56,594 bases of DNA from an uncultured Erysipelotrichaceae bacterium (GTDB taxonomy: Bacteria; Bacillota_I; Bacilli_A; Erysipelotrichales; Erysipelotrichaceae). The number at the start of each line of letters is the position of its first letter. Within the stretch, counting starts at the first letter, position 1. Where the stretch lies: the NCBI GenBank assembly GCA_927435855.1, contig CAKMJZ010000034.1:1-56594 (forward strand), given 5' to 3'. This document shows, piece after piece, positions 9,499-19,501 of this stretch. The notes beneath the pieces were generated by a model. The model saw only the letters and a program-made list of their open reading frames with translations, made no database searches and was not told the origin of the DNA. Position numbers and translations under genes: made by a program.

Positions 9499-11679
9499 CT
9501 ATTCTCTTGGTTTTCTTTTATTTCTGTCAAATGTACCTGTACCACGCGGACGTTCCGGCTTTTCGACGTAACCCTCAGGTTTAGGAAGCAATGCTTTTCT
9601 TGATACATTGACTCTGCCCTTTTCATCGATCTCAGTAACGATAACCTTAACAATGTCTCCCAATTTCAATACATCTGAAGTGTTTTCTACACGTTCATGA
9701 GAAATTTTCGAAACATGCAATAATCCGTCAGTGCCTGAGAATAGTTCGACAAATGCGCCAAAGCTTTCAACACGTACAACTTTTCCTTCATAGATTTCGC
9801 CAACTTTCGCAACACGAACGATCGTTTCGATCATATCGGCTGCTTTACGAATGGCAGCCATATCCTGATGATAAATCACAACGCGGCCATCATCTTCAAT
9901 GTCAATTTTGACATTATCACAATCAGCGATGATTTGATTGATGATCTTACCACCGGCTCCGATAACATCACGAATCTTGTCAGTAGGTATTTTCATCATA
10001 TGAATTTTCGGAGCATACTTACCAACTTCACTGCGAGGCTCTGAAATAACAGCCATCATATTTTCCATGATTTGAACGCGGCCGATTTTTGCTTGAGCCA
10101 AAGCTTCACGCAAGATGTCCGTGGTCAGACCTTCGATTTTAATGTCCATTTGCAAGGCAGTGATACCAACTTTAGTACCAGCAACCTTAAAGTCCATATC
10201 GCCAAAATGATCTTCCATCCCTTGGATGTCTGTCAATACGGTGTAATAATCGCCATAAGTGACTAATCCCATCGCGATACCGGCGACCGGCGCTTTGATT
10301 GGAACACCTGCAGCCATCAATGCCATAGTTCCGGCACAGATAGATGCTTGTGATGATGAACCGTTGGATTCCAACGTTTCCGCAACCAAACGAATGGCAT
10401 ACGGGAATTCTTCTTCGGTAGGCAATACGACAGCAAGCGCACGTTCTCCCAATGCTCCATGACCGATTTCGCGGCGTCCTGGCCCACGGATCGGACCAGT
10501 TTCACCAACTGAGAACTGCGGGAAATTGTAATGATGCATAAAACGCTTCGATTCGATATCTGTCATATCATCGATGATTTGGGTATCCCCCATCGCACCT
10601 AACGTACATATTGACATGACTTGAGTTTCCCCACGGGTAAACAAGGCACTGCCATGAACACGCGCAAGTAAATCAATTTGCGAATTCAACGCACGTAATT
10701 CATCGATGCCGCGTCCATCCGGACGGATTTTCTCAACGGAAATCAAACGACGGATTTCATCGGAAACGATATCATGACAAATCTGTTTGACTTGCTTGAT
10801 TGTTTTATCTTTTACTTTATCACTAGCATAATCCAACCCTTCATAATATGTGACCATTTCAGCTTCGATATCTTCGATTGCTCCATAACGGACCAATTTT
10901 TCTTTAATACGAACAGCATCTTCTAAACGACTTTGGCATAAACCACGTAATTGCTGATTTAATTGAGCATCAACACCATACAGCGCGATTTCACGTTTCG
11001 GCTTACCTACTTTGGCGACAATCTCTTCTTGAAATTCGCAAAGACGTTTGATAAATTCATGACCAAACAGCATCGCATCCAACATATCTTCTTCACTGAC
11101 TTCCTTGGCTCCGGCCTCAACCATGTTGATAGCCTTCTTTGTTCCTGCAACCGTTAAATTGATATCCGAAACTTCAAGTTCAGCTACCGTCGGATTGATG
11201 ATTAATTCACCATTGATACGACCGACGATGACACCTGCAATCGGACCATTAAACGGAATATCGGAAACACAAATTGCCAATGAAGCACCAAACATTGCGG
11301 CCATATCTGCGGAACAGTCATTATCTGCCGATAATACGGTATTAACGACTTGAACTTCATTACGGAACCCATCCGCAAACAATGGTCGGATCGGACGATC
11401 GATCAAACGTGCAGTTAATGTCGCATGTTCACTCGGTCTGCCTTCACGACGCAAGAATCCACCTGGGATCTTACCCACTGAATACAGCTTTTCTTCAAAT
11501 GTGACCGTCAACGGAAAGAAATCCAAATCCTTGGCATTCTTACTTGCAGTTGCGGCCGATAATACTGCAGTTTCTTCATAACGAATCAATGCTGATCCGC
11601 CGGCTTGCTTGGCTAACTCACCGGTTTCCACAATTAGACTTCTTCCTGCGAAGTCTAAACTAAATACTTCTTTTGCCAT
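9499..11679 (-). CDS. pnp: Polyribonucleotide nucleotidyltransferase
   Basis: [40 protein letters not shown]...; two RNase PH domains, KH ([20 protein letters not shown]) and S1 domain at the C-terminus. Confidence 0.98.
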   Translation of the reverse strand: MAKEVFSLDFAGRSLIVETGELAKQAGGSALIRYEETAVLSAATASKNAKDLDFFPLTVTFEEKLYSVGKIPGGFLRREGRPSEHATLTARLIDRPIRPLFADGFRNEVQVVNTVLSADNDCSADMAAMFGASLAICVSDIPFNGPIAGVIVGRINGELIINPTVAELEVSDINLTVAGTKKAINMVEAGAKEVSEEDMLDAMLFGHEFIKRLCEFQEEIVAKVGKPKREIALYGVDAQLNQQLRGLCQSRLEDAVRIKEKLVRYGAIEDIEAEMVTYYEGLDYASDKVKDKTIKQVKQICHDIVSDEIRRLISVEKIRPDGRGIDELRALNSQIDLLARVHGSALFTRGETQVMSICTLGAMGDTQIIDDMTDIESKRFMHHYNFPQFSVGETGPIRGPGRREIGHGALGERALAVVLPTEEEFPYAIRLVAETLESNGSSSQASICAGTMALMAAGVPIKAPVAGIAMGLVTYGDYYTVLTDIQGMEDHFGDMDFKVAGTKVGITALQMDIKIEGLTTDILREALAQAKIGRVQIMENMMAVISEPRSEVGKYAPKIHMMKIPTDKIRDVIGAGGKIINQIIADCDNVKIDIEDDGRVVIYHQDMAAIRKAADMIETIVRVAKVGEIYEGKVVRVESFGAFVELFSGTDGLLHVSKISHERVENTSDVLKLGDIVKVIVTEIDEKGRVNVSRKALLPKPEGYVEKPERPRGTGTFDRNKRKPRE

Positions 11680-11713
11680 ATTTTCACCTCTTTTAACTAA
11701 TTGATTGTATCAT

Positions 11714-11736
11714 AAAACAGGGTGCGATGTCACACC
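11714..11736 (-). terminator. Possible weak terminator after orr
   Basis: Minus strand GGTGTG-ACAT-CGCACC followed by CTGTTTTAT (short U tract). Confidence 0.45.
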
Positions 11737-11741
11737 AATTC

Positions 11742-12803
11742 TCATTTCGGGCACTTAAGAAACTGCTTTTCGACAAACGGTGAGAAAAACAGTCGTAATA
11801 AGCTTCCGTAACGAAGTTTAAAAGTTAAGATATCTCCTACCCGATGGCCACTGTCATGTGTCAACTCACATAGCAAATGATCGCTGCTAGCACCGATGAT
11901 TGATACATTGGGATCGAGTGCAACCATGTTCAAATCCGTATCGAGAAGTCCGATGGCACTGATAGCTACCCGTCGCATGCCTTTATCTTCGAAATGTGTT
12001 TTATTCCCAAAAGCATCAAACCCGGTTTCACCTACAGGCATCGAAGGTTTTGTTTTAATTTCAATAATTTGAGTGTGCAATAAAACGACATCATCATAAG
12101 TGTCTTCCAATCGAGTCTGATAAGCTGTTTCTACACCAAGAAAGAAAGATTCGCCTAATCGCAACTGATTGATTGGCAAATTCAATCCACGCTGAAGCAA
12201 GTGTAAACTTGATGAGTTACCACCTGAAACAATCGTGCAATCCGGCACGATTTGTTGGACCTTTTCCTGCATGACCTTCAGTTTTTCAAGAATGGAAAGC
12301 GTCGGTATCAGACCTCCAAAACACGTAAAGTTTGCACCTAAACCAACCAAGCGGATATGGCGAAAGTGTTTGACCATCTCCGCAAGTAAGTAAAGTTGTT
12401 CGATATTATGAATTCCTTCGCGCAAATCTCCCATATCGATCATCAGGATGATATCGTGAACTTTACCCTTGGCCCGTGCCGCAACCTCAAGAGCGATAAT
12501 GGTATCCCACTCGCTGTTTAAAGAGACATCAGATCCCATGACAATAGCTTCGGCCTCAGATTTCATAGGCAGACGAAGCATCATTTTACGCATAGGTAAA
12601 GGATTGCGTGCTAGATTTTCAATCCGTGAATCACCAATCGTCTTAACACCTTCTTCAAAAAAGATGCGATTAAGTAATGGATGACCCCCTGAGACTTTAT
12701 TGACACCGACAACCTCAATGCCTTGTTTTTGACACAACTCAGAAATCGTTCGTACATTGTGTCTGAATTTTTCACAGTCAATCGTTATTGCAGGATATTT
12801 CAT
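11742..12803 (-). CDS. orr: Ornithine racemase (PLP, alanine-racemase fold)
   Basis: MKYPAITIDCEKFRHNVRTISELCQKQGIEVVGVNKVSGGHP...IGDSRIENLARNP...DMGDLREGI; last gene of the ornithine-degradation operon. Confidence 0.92.
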   Translation of the reverse strand: MKYPAITIDCEKFRHNVRTISELCQKQGIEVVGVNKVSGGHPLLNRIFFEEGVKTIGDSRIENLARNPLPMRKMMLRLPMKSEAEAIVMGSDVSLNSEWDTIIALEVAARAKGKVHDIILMIDMGDLREGIHNIEQLYLLAEMVKHFRHIRLVGLGANFTCFGGLIPTLSILEKLKVMQEKVQQIVPDCTIVSGGNSSSLHLLQRGLNLPINQLRLGESFFLGVETAYQTRLEDTYDDVVLLHTQIIEIKTKPSMPVGETGFDAFGNKTHFEDKGMRRVAISAIGLLDTDLNMVALDPNVSIIGASSDHLLCELTHDSGHRVGDILTFKLRYGSLLRLFFSPFVEKQFLKCPK

Positions 12804-14143
12804 AGTAGTTTCCTCTCAATCAGATCGAGCATCAGTTGCTTGGCTTCTTGCGGATATTCTAGAGATAGTACGCCGATTGTTGATAGAAGATATTGTTTAT
12901 CTACCGATATTGAAACATTACTCGGTATTAACAGCGTCGGATCCATACTCTTTAAAGTTCTAGTAACCATTTCAATCGCATCTGTGTGATAAATCAATGC
13001 TCCACCAGTCAAAAGGATCGTCTTTACATCGGTACAGTCTTTACCACTGGCCATCGTTTTTCGACCACTTTGAAGATATAGGTAATGAATTTTTCCTACG
13101 TGTCGCGATAATGCCACATGAGTTGCTGCTTGTGTCAGACGATCGACCAACTCTTGCTGGCGAGCATTTTCTGCGATTGGTTGAAGTTGCTCAAGTAACG
13201 TACGCCAGTCATTTTCCGGTGGCTCTTTCATATGTTGGGCAACGATCATGCGATTTTTATATACACCCATATCCCCTTCAACCGTACGTTTGGCAAATGG
13301 TTCAGGGGAAGTCAATACATTGCGAAAGCGTTCACTGTCCTGACAGACAGAATGGACATCACTTGTAGCACCACCGATATCAATCACCATACAAGGTCCT
13401 TTGATTTCATAGAATAATTGAGCGGCCATATTCACTGCGGCCGGTACCGGTACGATACTCCCACTAACCAACTCACGGATTTTACTCATACCCACAGCTT
13501 CTGTGATGTGTTTTTCAAACACCTGCTGAATGAGTTTTCGTAAGGGCTCGACGTGAAGCTGATCAATGCTTGGATAAACGTTGTCACAAATCAGACATTC
13601 AACCCCTTTTTCCTCAAAAATGTCCATGATCTGGCGTCGGATTTCTTTATTACCGGCATAAATGATTGGAACATTAACTGACAGTTTACATAACATTCGA
13701 GCATTAGCGATGATCGTGTTCTTTTCTCCATAATCAACGCCTCCGGCAAGTAGTACGATGTTAGGTCTGATTTTTTCGATCTCTTTTAAATCATCCCCAC
13801 TTAACAATCCTGCCGTTATGTACTGAATATTGGCACCGGCCCCTAAAGCTGCTTCTTTCGCTGCTTTAACCGTCATATCCCACACTAAGCCGTGAACAGT
13901 CATTCTCAGTCCCCCAGCCGCACTGGAAGCCGCTAAAAAGCGTTGCCAATGTAACTCGTTGACATTCAGTTCTTTCTTAAGTTTTTCTATTGCGGATTTC
14001 AATCCGATGGACACATCCCCTTGATCTACGCTGGTTTCACTAACTCCTTTAGCAAGCCAAATCAGCGATCCTTCAGAAAGTTCAAAGGCATGTACCAATG
14101 TCGTAGTCGAACCGATTTCTCCAACTAACAATTCGATATTCAT
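12800..14143 (-). CDS. MutL/GlmL-like ASKHA-family protein associated with adenosylcobalamin aminomutase
   Basis: MNIELLVGEIGSTTTLVHAFEL, MVIDIGGATSDVHSV, NIVLLAGGVDYGEKNTI, ILLTGGALIY; located between oraE and orr. Confidence 0.88.
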   Translation of the reverse strand: MNIELLVGEIGSTTTLVHAFELSEGSLIWLAKGVSETSVDQGDVSIGLKSAIEKLKKELNVNELHWQRFLAASSAAGGLRMTVHGLVWDMTVKAAKEAALGAGANIQYITAGLLSGDDLKEIEKIRPNIVLLAGGVDYGEKNTIIANARMLCKLSVNVPIIYAGNKEIRRQIMDIFEEKGVECLICDNVYPSIDQLHVEPLRKLIQQVFEKHITEAVGMSKIRELVSGSIVPVPAAVNMAAQLFYEIKGPCMVIDIGGATSDVHSVCQDSERFRNVLTSPEPFAKRTVEGDMGVYKNRMIVAQHMKEPPENDWRTLLEQLQPIAENARQQELVDRLTQAATHVALSRHVGKIHYLYLQSGRKTMASGKDCTDVKTILLTGGALIYHTDAIEMVTRTLKSMDPTLLIPSNVSISVDKQYLLSTIGVLSLEYPQEAKQLMLDLIERKLL

Positions 14144-16335
14144 TATTTGACCTCTTTACGGTGTTTAACTAAGAAAGTTGCGACTTGCTGACCTTTGGTC
14201 TTTCGTCCAAAGCCCTCATCCATGCCATTTACCCGTGCTATCTCCGGTGTGACCTGCGTTCCGCCGGCGATTAAAATCAATCGGTCTCTCACACCTTTTT
14301 CAACGCAGATATCATGAAGCTTTCTCATGTTTTTATAATGTACATCATCATGGCTGATAATCGTCGAAATCAAAATTGCCTCAGACGATGTTTCGATAGC
14401 CGCATCGACTAACTTCGACAATGCGACTGATGTTCCCAGATAAATGCATTCAAAACCGAATTTTTCGATACCGCCATGCTTGATATCGATGATTTCCCGT
14501 AATCCAACGGAATGTTCATCTTCTCCGACCGTGCCCGAAACTATTTTATAGGGTCTTAGTCTGACTTCCTCTTTTAGTACTTCTTCTTCCAAAATTTCAG
14601 GTTTTGGTTCGGTTTTCAGTGTTCGGACATCGATATCAAAAGGTACTTTCCCTTTAACTTCAACACGTGTTCCTTCCACAGGATGCATGACTTCAACGTG
14701 AATGACTTCCACTTCTTGAAGATTCATCTGCTTTGCACATTGAAGTGCCGCTGCTTTGGCTAAATCTGAAGAAAGCGGAAAAAACATGGTCAGTAAAACC
14801 ACACCGTCACCCTGCCATTCCATTTCCGGTTTAACGATACCACCCAAACGATATACTTCGGTTTCTTTCAGTCTCAGATAAACATTGTCTGAATCATCGA
14901 GTTCATCAATATAAATTATTTTATCTCGATCTTCAAATGTACATCCCGAAATAATCGAAGACGGTTTATTCAAATCATACTGATTGGTGTGATTAAGTCC
15001 GAAATGTGCTGTAACCGGAGCAAAATAATCACAATTGCGTGGATATACGGTATCAGCACCGATGCCCCCGTCAATCTTACGGGCAATGCCATCGCCGTTG
15101 CGCTGTGGATAAAATCCTGAATCAACAAAGAATCCTTGACTGACAGCCTCAAAATAACCCCCAACCTCAATCATCTCTTCCATCATTAAAATTGCTCGCT
15201 CTTTTAATTCGCGTATTTCTTTACTGAGCTTCTGGTTTGTACGATCGATTTTTATGTACTGATTGATTCCATCCAACCCGGCAAAAACTTGTTTAGCGGT
15301 ATCTATTGCCTCAATATTGTAAATGTGCCACGGAACATTTCGCCCTTCATCCGGAGTAATGGTTGATTGGATATCGGCGGATGTCAGTTGTGATATAAGT
15401 AGATTCAATGTATGAGTTACGGTTGCCTCACGCGTTGAGGACTCCATATATTTGGTATTCATCTGGGCCCGCATTTTTACATGCGAAAACAATTCTCTTA
15501 AAGCAATGGCATAAGGTAAGTCCATTCGTACACTTGGAGCTGGCGGGGCGGTGGGTGGGACGGTTGATAAGCAGATGTTCTTTTCATCAATTCCACAAGC
15601 TATGGAAAATGCCGTATTGATGGCATGTTGAACCAACAGTTCAGGTGTTACTTTCCAAGCTTCCACAGCGGTCGCATTGGCATTGTGAGCGCCATCGATC
15701 TGAGCCAAATTTCCATAAGCCATGATTGTCTTCGATTCTGCCGCATCTACAAAGGAGCGTACCATATTGATATTGCGATATAGAATATTGTATTGCGGAT
15801 CTTGGTGGGCACCATTGACCCCCTCTTCCACAAACATGGTGGCAATTTCCGGTCCGGCAACTCCTGAGACATAGGAATGATAATTGATAGGCCGCCCGAC
15901 TTCATCTTCAATGATATCCAATGCTTTTCGTTGGGCACGTACCTGCTTTCGGGTAATCGGAATGCCACCGACACCTTGCGGTGTTCCCTCAATCAAACCG
16001 TCAAAATGACTTTGTCCGGCCGTGCGGATGACCATCATATGATCAGCACCGTGAATGGCCGCCATACGCATCCGCCGAATATCATCCTCAAAACGTCCGG
16101 AAGCGATTTCTGTAGTGATGATGGCTTTGGGTTGGGGATCGATGGCATCAAAGGCATGGGATGCCGGCAAACCTACTGAAGTCATCAGATTTTCGGAGGT
16201 ATCGAAATACTCGAATTTGCCGATTTTCTGATGTTCAACGTGCTTACGCCAGATCCACCCTCTTCGACGGGGTACATAATCTTCAAGATTCTCTAAAATC
16301 TTCTCTATATCTAGTTTGTGATCAAACGTTTTCAT
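14143..16335 (-). CDS. oraE: D-ornithine 4,5-aminomutase, E (large) subunit
   Basis: Long match to remembered OraE features; cobalamin-binding DXHXXG present as GEDEHSVG; adjacent oraS. Confidence 0.95.
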   Translation of the reverse strand: MKTFDHKLDIEKILENLEDYVPRRRGWIWRKHVEHQKIGKFEYFDTSENLMTSVGLPASHAFDAIDPQPKAIITTEIASGRFEDDIRRMRMAAIHGADHMMVIRTAGQSHFDGLIEGTPQGVGGIPITRKQVRAQRKALDIIEDEVGRPINYHSYVSGVAGPEIATMFVEEGVNGAHQDPQYNILYRNINMVRSFVDAAESKTIMAYGNLAQIDGAHNANATAVEAWKVTPELLVQHAINTAFSIACGIDEKNICLSTVPPTAPPAPSVRMDLPYAIALRELFSHVKMRAQMNTKYMESSTREATVTHTLNLLISQLTSADIQSTITPDEGRNVPWHIYNIEAIDTAKQVFAGLDGINQYIKIDRTNQKLSKEIRELKERAILMMEEMIEVGGYFEAVSQGFFVDSGFYPQRNGDGIARKIDGGIGADTVYPRNCDYFAPVTAHFGLNHTNQYDLNKPSSIISGCTFEDRDKIIYIDELDDSDNVYLRLKETEVYRLGGIVKPEMEWQGDGVVLLTMFFPLSSDLAKAAALQCAKQMNLQEVEVIHVEVMHPVEGTRVEVKGKVPFDIDVRTLKTEPKPEILEEEVLKEEVRLRPYKIVSGTVGEDEHSVGLREIIDIKHGGIEKFGFECIYLGTSVALSKLVDAAIETSSEAILISTIISHDDVHYKNMRKLHDICVEKGVRDRLILIAGGTQVTPEIARVNGMDEGFGRKTKGQQVATFLVKHRKEVK

Positions 16336-16693
16336 TCAAAACACCTCCCGACTTGAAGTTGAGCGTGAAGAATGATTCATCAGCACACTTTTCAATTGTT
16401 TCACGAAGTGAAAGTCTATAATAATTCATAACTTTAATCAAACAATGACCCACACCGCTGCCAATCACTCCATTGGCAATCGCATATCCTACAATGGATG
16501 ATGCTTCGATACTACTAGCTCCCATACGTAAAAGCACCGAACGTTCGATAGAAGGTGTTGTATGTTGTCTGGCTAATTCGATCATCGGATCGACCAGTTG
16601 TTGACTCAATTGCCAAAAGCGGTTATGTAGCTCTTCATCCGTAAGATTTATCAATGAACTTCTTCGCTCATTGAAGTCATCATGTCGTTTCAT
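16322..16693 (-). CDS. oraS: D-ornithine 4,5-aminomutase, S (small) subunit
   Basis: 123 aa MKRHDDFNERRSSLINLTDEELHNRFWQLSQQLVDPMIELARQHTTPSIERSVLLRMGASSIEASSIV; immediately upstream of oraE. Confidence 0.93.
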   Translation of the reverse strand: MKRHDDFNERRSSLINLTDEELHNRFWQLSQQLVDPMIELARQHTTPSIERSVLLRMGASSIEASSIVGYAIANGVIGSGVGHCLIKVMNYYRLSLRETIEKCADESFFTLNFKSGGVLNENV

Positions 16694-18098
16694 GTCCTAC
16701 CCCTTTCAACTCAATGAGTGCATTCTGTATCCATTCAACACTTTCATTGCATTCATGAGCCATATAAATCAAATCTTCGTTTGTAAACGAATGATTCGGA
16801 TGCATTTTTAACTGTTGTCTTAAGTAAGACAATCTCAATTGATTTAAATCAACATCTTGAGCTAGAATATCACGCGGATGCGCCGGAAAAACGATATTTG
16901 TACCGGCGATTTCATTTCGAGGATCACCAATCAAAATTTCAATACCGTTGTTTTTCGCAAAACTCAGTTGTGCATTGTAATGTTTTCCGGCACTGGTATA
17001 TTCCGTTTCCTGCACGACAATGATTTCATCTTCGCTCATATGTTGAGCTAATGAAAATGCGGCTGCCAACGAGGTATTGCCCGCCGGTCCCCGCTCCATT
17101 CCTTCAAGCTTCGCAAGTGCTTCAGTAATATAAAAGACTTCTCCCTGTTTGACCAGAAGATAACGGTCCATATAGCGCAGGGCACGTGCGGCGGAATAAA
17201 TGACATCTGAACGATCCGGATAGATTGCAAAAGGAAATCCGAAACCGGTATGACCGGTCGTAAATGATTTTCGATTGAAATCTTGATCGCTGGCCATGTG
17301 TAATCCGTGTAAATTTACACTGGCCGCAATGATTTTACAGTTACTGCCTGCTTTTTGCGCACCACGGGCTGTAGCGGTCAGATTCCCGCCACCGGCATGA
17401 GTAACAACGATGGCACTGGGATCCTTTCCTGTCAACCTTCGAATGTCATCCACACATTCCATTCCCAACGTTTCCAGTCCAGCGATACCGTAAGGACTGT
17501 ATAAAGATGCATTGAAATAACCGGTTTTATCCAAAAGGTCCAAAAAGACCACAAACAGTTCCGGTCCCACTGAACATTGAACGACTTCCGCACCATAGGC
17601 TTCGATTGCCCGTGCTTTTTCGATGATTTCAGGCTGATAGATGCCTTGAGAATCAAAACATTCCTGAACAATAATGCACTTTAAATTGAGTTTGGCACAC
17701 ATCGCCGCCACGGCAGCACCGTAATTACCGGATGTTGCCGCAATCACGCCTTTATAACCTAGTTTCTTAGCATGATATACACTAATAGCAGCTCTTCGGG
17801 CTTTAAAACTTCCTGAAAGGTTACCTGCTTCATCTTTTAGAAATATGCGAGCACCAAATCCTTCAGCAGATAGCTTTTTAATTAAGCTATTAATGTTCTT
17901 AAGTTCCAACATCGGAGTTGAACCAACTCCTAAAGAACTCTGAATACGCATGGCTTCCTCAATCGGATATCCCGTCTCTTCCATCATTTTTTCATAATCA
18001 AAAGCGATGTCCGATTGTTTATATTTTAAGAAGTCGACATCGATCGCCTTTTTCAGTATCTCATTCTTTCGATTGAGAATCGCCTGTGCTTTATTCAT
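16680..18098 (-). CDS. ortB: 2-amino-4-ketopentanoate thiolase, beta subunit (PLP fold type II)
   Basis: FLKDEAGNLSGSFKARRAAISVYHAKKLGYKGVIAATSGNYGAAVAAMCAK; PLP-dependent threonine-synthase-like motif SFKAR; operon context. Confidence 0.93.
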   Translation of the reverse strand: MNKAQAILNRKNEILKKAIDVDFLKYKQSDIAFDYEKMMEETGYPIEEAMRIQSSLGVGSTPMLELKNINSLIKKLSAEGFGARIFLKDEAGNLSGSFKARRAAISVYHAKKLGYKGVIAATSGNYGAAVAAMCAKLNLKCIIVQECFDSQGIYQPEIIEKARAIEAYGAEVVQCSVGPELFVVFLDLLDKTGYFNASLYSPYGIAGLETLGMECVDDIRRLTGKDPSAIVVTHAGGGNLTATARGAQKAGSNCKIIAASVNLHGLHMASDQDFNRKSFTTGHTGFGFPFAIYPDRSDVIYSAARALRYMDRYLLVKQGEVFYITEALAKLEGMERGPAGNTSLAAAFSLAQHMSEDEIIVVQETEYTSAGKHYNAQLSFAKNNGIEILIGDPRNEIAGTNIVFPAHPRDILAQDVDLNQLRLSYLRQQLKMHPNHSFTNEDLIYMAHECNESVEWIQNALIELKGVGHETT

Positions 18099-18399
18099 GT
18101 GAATCCTCGCTTAACAAATTACGCAATTGATGTTCAATATACGCGGTTTCAACTAGATAGTCCCCAAAGGAATGCTCATAATTGGGCATGATGTCGATTA
18201 ACTTGCCACTGATTATTCTTTCGGTCTTGGTTTTGATTGTACAATCATCCCCAACCACACATTTTTCATCCACCAGAAATCCCTTGATTCTCAAATGAAA
18301 ATCCGTTTGACGGGTATCTGAAGGTATGTTGGACTGGCGTTGATCAGCTCTCAGATATAACTGTTCGATCAAAACCCAATCACCTTTGATGGCTAGCAT
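18091..18399 (-). CDS. ortA: 2-amino-4-ketopentanoate thiolase, alpha subunit
   Basis: 102 aa MLAIKGDWVLIEQLYLRADQRQSNIPSDTRQTDFHLRIKGFLVDEKCVVGDDCTIKT; between ord and ortB. Confidence 0.9.
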   Translation of the reverse strand: MLAIKGDWVLIEQLYLRADQRQSNIPSDTRQTDFHLRIKGFLVDEKCVVGDDCTIKTKTERIISGKLIDIMPNYEHSFGDYLVETAYIEHQLRNLLSEDSHE

Positions 18400-19439
18400 A
18401 ACTCTTCCTCGAGATACAGTCTCATATCCCCCAATATCGCTCGTGGCAAAGGTAAATCAAGCATAGTTTTAATACCCGGTCGCGCATTGATCACGGCAGG
18501 TATACTATTGATAGCCATGGCAATCGTACCGATACCGCCATCGACTTCAGGGGTAATGACCATTGATACCGGAGGTGTACCGACGATGGTAATATAATCC
18601 CCAGTAGAGATACCCTCACTTTGCGGTTCGACTTGTTGAGGGTGTTTAAGAGTGATAAAAGGATAATCATTTACATAGGCGATTGCGACCATATCGCATC
18701 CGGCCACATCTCCCGCATCAACGGTAGCATGCGGTGCAACCCGATTGATCGTAGAAACGATCGGACGATTTTTTACTTCGATTTTATCAAAATCGGTATG
18801 AAAAGCTTCGGACATCATCGCCAGACTCTGATCAAATCCGACATGTCCTGCCAATGTTCCTTCTTTTTGACGCTGATAAAACTTGGACACAGAGATGCCG
18901 ACACCTTGTTCGTGCATGACCGATTTGCCAAAAGGTGACAGTGAATTAACTCGGCTGACCTCAATTTTCTCAACATTGGTACACACTGAAGTCAATGCGA
19001 TGACTAAAGCATCCATCATAAATCCCGGATTAATTCCGGTACCCAATACCGTAACTCCGTGCTCCTTCGCTTTACGATGAATCAGCTCGGAAATTTCTTT
19101 GTCTGCAGCCGATGGATAAGCCATTTCTTCAGCAATCGATATGACATTCATCTTTCGTTGTACACAAGCCAATACTTTATCTTTTGAAGTCTTCACAAAT
19201 GAATCCGTACATAAAATAGCAACATCAGCATTGGTTTGACTTAATCCTTCTTCTTCATTTGAAATCATTAACGGAAACGGATTTAACAGTTCGACAAGTT
19301 CATCTACCCGTCGCCCGATCTTATCGCCCCTGGCGATGACAGTAACTATTTCTACACCCTTTTTAGTTGATAATGCTTTGATAACGCCGGCACCCATCGC
19401 ACCGATCCCCCATACACAAACCCGAATGGCTCTGCTCAT
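18393..19439 (-). CDS. ord: 2,4-diaminopentanoate dehydrogenase
   Basis: MSRAIRVCVWGIGAMGAGVIKALSTKKGVEIV (Rossmann), LGTGINPGFMMDALVIALTS; first gene of the ornithine operon. Confidence 0.94.
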   Translation of the reverse strand: MSRAIRVCVWGIGAMGAGVIKALSTKKGVEIVTVIARGDKIGRRVDELVELLNPFPLMISNEEEGLSQTNADVAILCTDSFVKTSKDKVLACVQRKMNVISIAEEMAYPSAADKEISELIHRKAKEHGVTVLGTGINPGFMMDALVIALTSVCTNVEKIEVSRVNSLSPFGKSVMHEQGVGISVSKFYQRQKEGTLAGHVGFDQSLAMMSEAFHTDFDKIEVKNRPIVSTINRVAPHATVDAGDVAGCDMVAIAYVNDYPFITLKHPQQVEPQSEGISTGDYITIVGTPPVSMVITPEVDGGIGTIAMAINSIPAVINARPGIKTMLDLPLPRAILGDMRLYLEEELC

Positions 19440-19456
19440 TTTAATTTCTCCTTTAT

Positions 19457-19470
19457 TGTAAACGCTTTCC
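19457..19470 (-). promoter_or_regulatory. Candidate CcpA cre site upstream of ord
   Basis: Minus strand GGAAAGCGTTTACA; one mismatch (first base) to TGWAANCGNTNWCA, located between a possible promoter and the ord RBS. Confidence 0.6.
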
Positions 19471-19501
19471 TCTTCTATTTTAGCTTAAAAAAAGGGATTT
19501 T

